DNA from: Pseudomonadota bacterium | GTDB lineage: Bacteria; Pseudomonadota; Gammaproteobacteria; Xanthomonadales; Xanthomonadaceae | Direction of reading: 5' to 3' | Assembly (NCBI GenBank): GCA_023423605.1 | Contig: JAFAFF010000038.1 | Coordinates: 1-6,814 of the forward strand | Length of the DNA: 6,814 nt | Notes under the pieces: generated by a model | What the model was told of the DNA's origin: nothing | Database searches by the model: none | Seen by the model: only the letters and a program-made list of their open reading frames with translations | Made by a program: the position numbers and the translations under genes | Part shown: in pieces, positions 1 to 4,907 of the stretch | Position numbering within the stretch: position 1 is the first letter of the stretch | How the letters are laid out: each line of letters opens with the position of its first letter

Positions 1-1773
1 TACGACCTGGCGGACTTCCATATCAAGTGGTTCGAAGATGGCGAGCTCAACGCCAGCGTGAACTGCCTGGACCGCCAGCTCGAAAAGCGCGGCGACAAGA
101 CCGCCCTGCTGTTCGAACCGGACAGCCCGGATGCGCCAGCACAGCACGTCACCTACCGCGAACTCCACGAACGCACGTGCCGGCTCGGCAACGCGCTGCG
201 CAACCTGGGCGTCCGCAAGGGCGACCGGGTGACCATCTACCTTCCGATGATCGTCGATGCTGCGGTTGCGATGCTGGCCTGCGCGCGTATCGGCGCGATC
301 CACTCGGTGGTGTTCGGCGGCTTCGCACCCAACTCCATCGCTGACCGCGTCAGCGACTGCCAGAGCAAGCTGATCATCACCGCCGACGAAGGCCTGCGCG
401 GTGGCAAGAAGATTCCGCTCAAGGCCAACGTGGATGCCGCGTTGAAACTACCGGGCACCAACACCGTGGAAACCGTGCTGGTGGTACGCCACACCGGCGG
501 CGCGGTGGACATGCAGGCCCCGCGCGACCGCTGGTTCCACGATGTGGTGGACAGCCAGCCCACCCAGTGCGAACCGGAGCGCATGAACGCCGAGGATCCG
601 CTGTTCATCCTCTACACCTCCGGCTCCACCGGAAAACCGAAGGGCGTGCTGCACACCACGGCCGGCTACCTGCTGTATGCGGCCTACACCCATGAAGCGG
701 TGTTCGACCTGCGCGAGGAGGACATCTACTGGTGCACCGCCGATGTCGGCTGGGTCACCGGCCACAGCTACATCGTCTATGGCCCGCTGGCCAACGGCGC
801 CACCTCGCTGATGTTCGAAGGCGTGCCGAACTACCCCAGCACCTCGCGTTTCTGGGAAGTGATCGACAAGCACAAGGTCAGCATCTTCTATACCGCGCCC
901 ACCGCCATCCGCGCGCTGATGCGTGAAGGCGGTGACCCGGTGACGAAGACCTCGCGTGCGTCGCTGCGCCTGCTCGGCAGTGTCGGCGAGCCGATCAATC
1001 CGGAAGCCTGGCGCTGGTACTACGAAGTGGTCGGTGACAGCCGCTGCCCGATCGTGGACACGTGGTGGCAGACTGAAACCGGCGGCATCCTGATTTCACC
1101 GCTGCCGGGCGCCGTGGACCTGAAGCCGGGTTCGGCCACCCTGCCCTTCTTCGGCGTGCAGCCGGCCCTGGTCAACGCCGATGGTGAAATCCAGGAAGGC
1201 CCCGCCGAGGGCAACCTGATCATCCGCGATTCCTGGCCGGGCCAGATGCGCACCGTCTACGGCGATCACCAGCGTTTCATCGACACCTACTTCCGCACTT
1301 ATCCGGGCAGCTATTTCACCGGCGACGGCTGCCGCCGCGACGAGGATGGCTACTACTGGATCACCGGCCGCGTCGACGATGTCATCAATGTCTCCGGCCA
1401 TCGCATCGGTACCGCCGAAGTGGAAAGCGCGCTGGTGTCGCACCCGAAGGTGGCCGAGGCGGCCGTGGTCGGCTTCTCGCACGACGTGAAGGGCCAGGGC
1501 ATCTATGCCTATGTCACCCTGGTCGCCGATGAAACACCCAGCGATGAACTGCACAAGGAACTGGTCGCCTGGGTGCGCAAGGAGATCGGTCCGATCGCCA
1601 CGCCCGACCACCTGCAGTGGGCGCCGGGCCTGCCGAAGACGCGTTCGGGCAAGATCATGCGCCGCATCCTGCGCAAGATCGCCGAGAACGCCCCGGACCA
1701 GCTGGGCGATACCTCCACCCTTGCCGATCCGTCCGTGGTGGCCTCGCTGGTGGACGAACGCAAGGTCAAATAA
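1..1773 (+). CDS. acs: Acetyl-CoA synthetase (AMP-forming), 5' end cut by window
   Basis: Cytoplasmic enzyme that makes acetyl-CoA from acetate, ATP and CoA through an acetyl-AMP intermediate. The frame is open from base 1 and 590 residues are visible. By comparison with enteric Acs about 58 N-terminal residues lie outside, so the GTG at 58 is an internal codon and not a start. Numbering the visible part, the adenylation P-loop [11 protein letters not shown] starts at residue 205. WWQTETGG (W355-G362) holds the Trp that shapes the acetate pocket in characterised Acs. The hinge and CoA region YFTGDG...[13 protein letters not shown] follows. [11 protein letters not shown] near the C-terminus carries K551 (codon 1651-1653), the lysine that is acetylated to switch Acs off in Salmonella. 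Length, pocket and C-terminal tail fit Acs better than propionyl-CoA synthetase. A CrbR-like activator gene lies just downstream, which supports acetate use. The promoter is outside the window. Confidence 0.97.
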   Translation, partial: YDLADFHIKWFEDGELNASVNCLDRQLEKRGDKTALLFEPDSPDAPAQHVTYRELHERTCRLGNALRNLGVRKGDRVTIYLPMIVDAAVAMLACARIGAIHSVVFGGFAPNSIADRVSDCQSKLIITADEGLRGGKKIPLKANVDAALKLPGTNTVETVLVVRHTGGAVDMQAPRDRWFHDVVDSQPTQCEPERMNAEDPLFILYTSGSTGKPKGVLHTTAGYLLYAAYTHEAVFDLREEDIYWCTADVGWVTGHSYIVYGPLANGATSLMFEGVPNYPSTSRFWEVIDKHKVSIFYTAPTAIRALMREGGDPVTKTSRASLRLLGSVGEPINPEAWRWYYEVVGDSRCPIVDTWWQTETGGILISPLPGAVDLKPGSATLPFFGVQPALVNADGEIQEGPAEGNLIIRDSWPGQMRTVYGDHQRFIDTYFRTYPGSYFTGDGCRRDEDGYYWITGRVDDVINVSGHRIGTAEVESALVSHPKVAEAAVVGFSHDVKGQGIYAYVTLVADETPSDELHKELVAWVRKEIGPIATPDHLQWAPGLPKTRSGKIMRRILRKIAENAPDQLGDTSTLADPSVVASLVDERKVK

Positions 1774-1783
1774 GTGCAGGATG

Positions 1784-1808
1784 GTGGCCGGGAGGAGGGC
1801 CCGGCCAC
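1784..1808 (+). terminator. GC-rich hairpin just after acs
   Basis: A perfect 9-bp inverted repeat (1784-1792 with 1800-1808) with a 7-base loop starts 10 bases after the acs stop codon. It has no following T-run, so it is not a textbook intrinsic terminator. It may instead protect the acs mRNA 3' end or act together with the next hairpin. The structure is seen in the sequence; the role is inferred. Confidence 0.4.
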
Positions 1809-1824
1809 TGTGCAACGTTATCCA

Positions 1825-1862
1825 GGCATCGAGGTTCCCTGCATGGCAGGGACTTCGATGCC
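1825..1862 (+). terminator. Long hairpin between acs and the response regulator, terminator-like
   Basis: An 8-bp perfect outer stem (1825-1832 with 1855-1862) continues through two more pairs and a one-base bulge (T1835) into a 7-bp perfect inner stem (1836-1842 with 1846-1852) with an ATG loop. This gives about 17 pairs in all. It is followed by GGTTTCT and, after a C-run, by TATGTTTT. This is the best candidate for the acs terminator, although the T-tract is poor. It could also be an attenuator or a processing site that sets the level of the downstream regulator if the two genes share a transcript. Confidence 0.45.
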
Positions 1863-1898
1863 GGTTTCTCCCCCCTATGTTTTCCGCAAGCCGACTCC

Positions 1899-2564
1899 AT
1901 GCCGACCCTCCTGATTGCCGACGACCATCCACTGTTCCGCGAAGCCCTCCGCGGTGCCGTGCAACGGGTCATCCCCGGTGTCCAGCTCTTCGAAGCGGAC
2001 AGCGTCGAAGCGTTGTACGCGCTGGCCGACCAGCACAACGATGCCGATCTGGTCCTGATGGACCTCAACATGCCCGGTGCACAGGGGTTCAACGCCCTGG
2101 TGCACATGCGTTCGCTGCACCCGCACCTGCCGGTGGTGGTGGTATCCGCACGCGAAGAAGCCACGGTGATGCGCCGTGCGCTGGACCACGGCGCGTTCGG
2201 CTTCATTCCCAAATCCGCCGATTCGGACACCATCGGCCATGCCTTGGGTGCCATCCTGGACGGCGAAACCTGGGCACCGCCGGAAGCGCACAACGTTCCG
2301 CCGACCGCCCGCGAGGAGCGGGAGGTGGGCCAGCGCCTGCGCGAGCTGACACCGCAGCAGTTCCGCGTGCTGCAGATGCTCGGTGCCGGTCGCCTCAACA
2401 AGCAGATCGCCTATGACCTGGGTGTTTCCGAAGCCACCATCAAGGCCCACGTCACCGCCATCCTGCGCAAGCTCGGCGTGACCAACCGTACCCAGGCGGT
2501 GCTGATGGCCGGCAAGCTGGCCATCGACGACGAACAGATCGTGCTGCCACCGGAAGAGGATTGA
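1899..2564 (+). CDS. crbR: NarL/LuxR-family response regulator, CrbR/ErdR-like
   Basis: A 221-residue two-component DNA-binding regulator. The N-terminal receiver domain (about 1-120) has the acidic pair D8/D9, phospho-acceptor D55 in LVLMDLNMPG, S83 and K105, so the full phosphorylation set is present. A linker (about 125-145) leads to a LuxR-type helix-turn-helix (about 148-205) with LTPQQFRVLQML and NKQIAYDLGVSEATIKAHV. The start ATG at 1899 fits the MPTLLIADDHPLFREA beginning typical of this group. No good Shine-Dalgarno sequence precedes it. It lies 125 bases after acs on the same strand. From recalled family features (ADDHPLFREA start, DLNMPG, NKQIAY, IKAHV), it matches CrbR/ErdR, which activates acs and acetate growth in Pseudomonas and Vibrio. 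A kinase of the partner type is encoded nearby on the other strand. The receiver/HTH call is certain; the acs target is inferred from family and position. Confidence 0.9.
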   Translation: MPTLLIADDHPLFREALRGAVQRVIPGVQLFEADSVEALYALADQHNDADLVLMDLNMPGAQGFNALVHMRSLHPHLPVVVVSAREEATVMRRALDHGAFGFIPKSADSDTIGHALGAILDGETWAPPEAHNVPPTAREEREVGQRLRELTPQQFRVLQMLGAGRLNKQIAYDLGVSEATIKAHVTAILRKLGVTNRTQAVLMAGKLAIDDEQIVLPPEED

Positions 2565-2567
2565 CCC

Positions 2568-2593
2568 GTAGAGCCGGGCTCTGCCCGGCTGGC
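2568..2593 (+). repeat. SMAG/REP palindrome 1 (GTAG head, forward)
   Basis: The element begins GTAG four bases after the regulator's stop codon and contains a perfect 8-bp stem (2572-2579 with 2583-2590) with a TCT loop. It is identical over 26 bases to the copy at 2644-2669. GTAG-headed short palindromes of this form are the SMAG REP family described in Stenotrophomonas maltophilia. It pairs as a whole with the inverted copy at 2601-2628 (22 of 24 positions, 13-base loop), giving one large hairpin that could end or stabilise the upstream transcript. Confidence 0.85.
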
Positions 2594-2600
2594 AGCATAC

Positions 2601-2628
2601 CGCGCAGCGGGGCAGAGCCCCGCTCTAC
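2601..2628 (-). repeat. SMAG/REP palindrome 2 (inverted)
   Basis: On the minus strand this element reads GTAG then an 8-bp perfect stem with a TCT loop (plus-strand arms 2606-2613 and 2617-2624). It differs from the other two copies by a compensated base pair in the stem, so its own hairpin stays perfect. That pattern indicates the structure has been maintained. It lies between two forward copies and can pair with either. Confidence 0.85.
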
Positions 2629-2643
2629 GTCCACCGCGCTCAT

Positions 2644-2669
2644 GTAGAGCCGGGCTCTGCCCGGCTGGC
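2644..2669 (+). repeat. SMAG/REP palindrome 3 (forward)
   Basis: Exact 26-base copy of the element at 2568, with stem arms 2648-2655 and 2659-2666. It can pair with the inverted copy over 22 of 24 positions with a 15-base loop (2629-2643), as an alternative to the pairing with copy 1. The sequence between the copies does not match, so this is a cluster of elements and not one duplicated block. Confidence 0.85.
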
Positions 2670-2798
2670 CCGATGAAACGCATCAAGGCAATGCCCGGCG
2701 CCACCCGATGCGCGTCGATATAGCCTGCGCTATGAAAACCAGCCCTGCCTGCGCAATCACCGGAAAACGCACCATGCACCGATGCCGGTGCTAAGCTT
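2670..2798 (+). other. Intergenic leader ahead of the riboswitch; promoter expected but not clear
   Basis: No convincing coding sequence is seen here. The transcript that carries the riboswitch should start in or near this stretch. Two weak -10 candidates are visible: TATGAA at 2731-2736, and an extended -10-like TGcTAAGCT at 2789-2797. Neither has a good -35. The second would start RNA inside the outer part of the riboswitch P1 stem, so the first or an unrecognised promoter is preferred. Confidence 0.3.
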
Positions 2799-2915
2799 CG
2801 CGTCCCCTTGGGGAGTAGCCTGTTTCCTGGAATACGGAAGCGCCCGTATCAACATACTCGGCCAGTGCGCCGTGGTGCGGGCAGCCATGATGGTTGGCGA
2901 GACCAGCGGTCCGCG
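2799..2915 (+). promoter_or_regulatory. yybP-ykoY manganese riboswitch
   Basis: The aptamer shows the family's conserved blocks in order: TTGGGGAGTAGCC at 2808-2820, ATCAACATACTCGG around 2848-2862, and GGCGAGACC at 2896-2904. The closing stem P1 pairs TTGG (2808-2811) with CCAG (2903-2906) and extends through 2805-2806/2908-2909 and CGCG 2799-2802/2912-2915. Inside it, GCCTG (2818-2822) pairs with CGGGC (2878-2882), and 2832-2837 pairs with 2844-2849 as a 6-bp hairpin. In this family Mn2+ bridges the two conserved loops and turns expression on. It sits directly ahead of mntP, the family's classic target, and resembles the studied Xanthomonas oryzae aptamer. The edges are approximate. Confidence 0.9.
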
Positions 2916-2950
2916 TGCGCAACGACAGGTTGGGCGCGAACGCGGGCCGT
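2906..2950 (+). promoter_or_regulatory. Candidate riboswitch expression platform: hairpin competing with P1
   Basis: Bases 2907-2916 pair with 2940-2949 without interruption (10 pairs, one G-U). The stem continues after one mismatch with 2918-2920/2936-2938, leaving a 15-base loop. The upper strand is the same stretch that closes the extended P1 stem of the riboswitch, so the two folds exclude each other. No T-run follows, so this does not look like an intrinsic terminator. Control of translation or of Rho access is more likely. The pairing is seen in the sequence; the switching role is inferred. Confidence 0.5.
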
Positions 2951-2960
2951 GCGTCCGTCC

Positions 2961-2984
2961 ATGCCCGGCCTGCACCGTACCTGA
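2961..2984 (+). CDS. Possible 7-codon leader ORF overlapping the mntP start
   Basis: ATG at 2961 opens a reading frame MPGLHRT that stops at TGA 2982-2984. The A of this stop is the A of the mntP ATG (TGATG). An in-frame GTG at 2949 would extend it by four codons and would lie at the foot of the competing hairpin. Stop-start overlaps of this kind usually allow translational coupling, which would explain the missing Shine-Dalgarno sequence ahead of mntP. No clear ribosome-binding site is seen for the leader ORF either (AGGTTGGG at 2927-2934 is rather far). It could be chance. Confidence 0.25.
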   Translation: MPGLHRT

Positions 2985-3556
2985 TGTCTCCTGTTTCCAT
3001 CCTTCTCATCGGCTTCGCCATGTCCACCGATGCCTTTGCCGCGGCGATCGGCAAGGGCGCCGCCATGCGCCGGCCACGCTTCGGCGACGCACTGCGTGCC
3101 GGCCTCATCTTCGGCATCATCGAAGCCATCACGCCGGTCATCGGCTGGCTGGTGGGCCGCGCCGCGCTCGGCTACGTGGAGGCCTACGATCACTGGATCG
3201 CCTTCGGCCTGCTCGTCGCGCTTGGCATCCACATGATCGTCAACGGCCTTGGCCAGGAAACGCAGGAAGAAGAAGACCCCGCACGCCATGGAGGATTCTG
3301 GCGGCTGGCCATCACCGCCTTCGCCACCAGCATCGATGCCATGGCCGTCGGCATCGGGCTGGCCTTCATGGAAGTGCATATCGGCGTAATGGCCGCGGTG
3401 ATCGGCCTGTGCACGCTGACCATGGTCACCGTCGGCATCATGCTGGGCCGTGCGCTGGGCTCGCTGGTGGGCAAGCGCGCGGAGATCATCGGCGGCGCCA
3501 TCCTGATGATCATCGGTGCCACCATCCTCTACGAGCATCTCAGCGGCGTGGCGTGA
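2984..3556 (+). CDS. mntP: Manganese efflux pump MntP
   Basis: A 190-residue inner-membrane protein that exports Mn2+ and protects against manganese excess. Six hydrophobic segments can be read, at roughly residues 3-23, 36-58, 68-86, 105-127, 130-152 and 165-186. The two halves each carry the family's acidic motif inside a membrane segment: [13 protein letters not shown] with D16, and [14 protein letters not shown] with D117. An acidic stretch (QEEED, around 92-96) marks the central loop. Length and the N-terminal sequence match E. coli MntP (188 residues), which fixes the ATG at 2984. The longer frame back to a TTG at 2894 would run through the riboswitch. No Shine-Dalgarno sequence is visible. 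Control by the upstream Mn2+ riboswitch is strongly supported by position. The stop codon lies 3 bases from that of the convergent gene, so there is no room for a private terminator. Confidence 0.96.
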   Translation: MSPVSILLIGFAMSTDAFAAAIGKGAAMRRPRFGDALRAGLIFGIIEAITPVIGWLVGRAALGYVEAYDHWIAFGLLVALGIHMIVNGLGQETQEEEDPARHGGFWRLAITAFATSIDAMAVGIGLAFMEVHIGVMAAVIGLCTLTMVTVGIMLGRALGSLVGKRAEIIGGAILMIIGATILYEHLSGVA

Positions 3557-3559
3557 CGC

Positions 3560-4813
3560 TCAGCCGGTCCACCATACCAGCGGCTTCCTGCCTGTTTCGT
3601 GGTAATCGGCGATACCGATGAGTTCAATGCCATCTGCGGTCCGGCGGTGTAGCAGCCGCCAGATCCCGCGACCCGGAAGTCCTTCCATGTTGAGATCGCT
3701 GGCCGTGCATTTCAGGGTGCCCAGCCTGACTGGGTGACCGTGCACGCGGCCCTTTTCAAGATCGGCGCTGATCGCCCTGATATGCCGATGCGTCACCCCG
3801 TTCAGCGGTAACAAGGACCACTGCTCGACCATGGTGACGCCATGGAACGTTTTCAGTCCAGCGGCAGGGATGCGTTCAGTCCTTCCCGTCGCCGGTGGAG
3901 ATCGCGCCTCTCGATCCGCTGTGTGGCGTTTGACATGACGGGCCTGCGTGTAGGGTTCCGGCATGATCGCCGCTGCCGTTTGCGTTGCGTCCCGGCCACG
4001 TGGCGCGGTGTCCTCGGTCCTGATATTGGTATTCATCACACGCCATTCCTCACCCACCTCCTCGATCTGATAGGACGTCCTCTGTCGCAGGGTGTCGCTC
4101 ACCAGGTCTGCACGCATGAAGATCGCACCCGCATTGCGAAAGATGGCGCTGATCGCACTGTTCCTGCCGGCTGTTGGATGTATGCCAATCTGTTCCCTGA
4201 CACGCCCGGTGCGCCCATGAGGGATGGCGGCGATGTAATAGCAACCACGTGATTCGTTGAATACCACGCATGCATCGCGCTGCGCGCAATGGGTGAGATA
4301 GAACTCGGTCAGCACGTTCCCCATGAGTTCATTGAACGGCGTTCCCCGCTCAAGACAGTGCTCGTGGAAGCTGGAGACTATCTCTCCCAGGCGCAGCGTG
4401 ACCTGGTCGTAGACCGCTCTGGTTATAGTGGCTTCATCGCCTTCCAATGCATTTTCCGCGAGCATTTCCCGCGTTCCTGCGTAGCGGTTGAGGAACTCCC
4501 GTCGAGCCTGGTGGTCCCGATGCTCGCCGTCGATTGCGCGCATCACCAGCAACGCGATTCCCGAGAGTCCTACGCCGAAAATGGTGCCGGACAAGACCTG
4601 CGCCCCCCCATTGATGGCCCAGGCCATCGCCGCCCCCACCGTCGCGCCGCTGACCAGGGCGAGAGGCTCCGCTCCCCTGGCCTGCACGGGAAGATTCAAC
4701 ACGCTGCGCAATGTGCGGATGAGCGATGTTGGTCCGGATGATTGCCTGGCCCCTGGCGTGGCGAGCGGCTGGCGGACGTTACGCGGTTCCTGCAAGGCGG
4801 CTGCATGGGGCAT
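3560..4813 (-). CDS. Uncharacterised membrane protein with possible C-terminal RelE/ParE-like domain
   Basis: I do not recognise this 417-residue protein. Residues 1-45 are polar and proline/arginine-rich. Two hydrophobic segments (about 51-67 and 72-92) form a membrane hairpin, followed by a charged helical stretch (about 95-150). A mixed region (about 160-262, with DACVVFNESRGCYYIAAIPHG at 180-200) could be a small GAF-like sensor domain, a weak guess. A disordered Arg/Thr/Pro-rich linker (about 265-320) leads to the last 90 residues. There a strand, a basic helix, and paired strands GIWRLLHR (383-390) and GIELIGIADYHE (395-406) recall the RelE/ParE toxin fold. An internal ATG at 3832-3830 could start a free 90-residue form, but it lacks a strong ribosome-binding site. 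The gene reads in the same direction as the kinase upstream, 94 bases away. Hand-counted GC of sample 60-base lines ranges from 50 to 72 percent, against about 70 in a kinase line, which hints at transfer. The long minus frame and its membrane segments favour it over the plus-strand frames. Confidence 0.7.
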   Translation of the reverse strand: MPHAAALQEPRNVRQPLATPGARQSSGPTSLIRTLRSVLNLPVQARGAEPLALVSGATVGAAMAWAINGGAQVLSGTIFGVGLSGIALLVMRAIDGEHRDHQARREFLNRYAGTREMLAENALEGDEATITRAVYDQVTLRLGEIVSSFHEHCLERGTPFNELMGNVLTEFYLTHCAQRDACVVFNESRGCYYIAAIPHGRTGRVREQIGIHPTAGRNSAISAIFRNAGAIFMRADLVSDTLRQRTSYQIEEVGEEWRVMNTNIRTEDTAPRGRDATQTAAAIMPEPYTQARHVKRHTADREARSPPATGRTERIPAAGLKTFHGVTMVEQWSLLPLNGVTHRHIRAISADLEKGRVHGHPVRLGTLKCTASDLNMEGLPGRGIWRLLHRRTADGIELIGIADYHETGRKPLVWWTG

Positions 4814-4907
4814 GCACGGATATCCCGTTAAAGCTACGAAAGTTCACCATTCATTTCCATTCATGCAATACGCAAAACTGCATAGTTCATCCGGTGCGAT
4901 CCTTCGT
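4814..4907 (-). other. AT-richer spacer between the kinase and the unknown gene
   Basis: A 94-base gap, clearly richer in A+T than its surroundings. No hairpin terminator for the kinase gene is seen. On the minus strand there are TTGCGT and TTGCAT hexamers but no -10 at a good distance, so no promoter is called. A GGGAT lies about 10 bases before the ATG of the unknown gene as a weak ribosome-binding site. Read-through from the kinase gene is possible. Confidence 0.35.

Noticed and set aside
448..873. 141-residue minus-strand ORF inside acs
   Set aside because: Antisense shadow of a strongly recognised enzyme; composition typical of high-GC antisense frames.
1096..1932. 278-residue minus-strand ORF under the end of acs
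   Set aside because: It lies antisense to the clearly conserved Acs C-terminus and the regulator leader, has Gly/Ala/Arg/His-rich shadow composition, and shows no domain.
1505..2416. 303-residue plus-strand ORF spanning acs and the regulator
   Set aside because: It runs out of frame through two recognised genes and is rich in Arg/Pro/Ser, as expected of a shadow frame.
2568..2669. Small CRISPR-like array
   Set aside because: The three units are internally palindromic, alternate in orientation, and are separated by short spacers of 7 to 15 bases, which fits REP elements and not CRISPR.
2943..2967. CGGGC/GCCCG hairpin as an intrinsic terminator of the mntP leader
   Set aside because: Only 5 bp with a 15-base loop and no T-run after it.
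2894..2983. TTG start at 2894 as the beginning of MntP
   Set aside because: It would begin inside the riboswitch P1 region and add 30 residues absent from the family; ATG 2984 gives the usual length and N-terminus.
2782..3621. 279-residue plus-strand ORF over the riboswitch and mntP
   Set aside because: Out of frame with MntP, rich in Arg and His, and would translate the riboswitch.
4289..4741. 150-residue plus-strand ORF opposite the unknown gene
   Set aside because: No recognisable domain and a polar, Arg/His-rich second half; the minus frame is longer, has well-formed membrane segments and a sensible C-terminal strand pattern.
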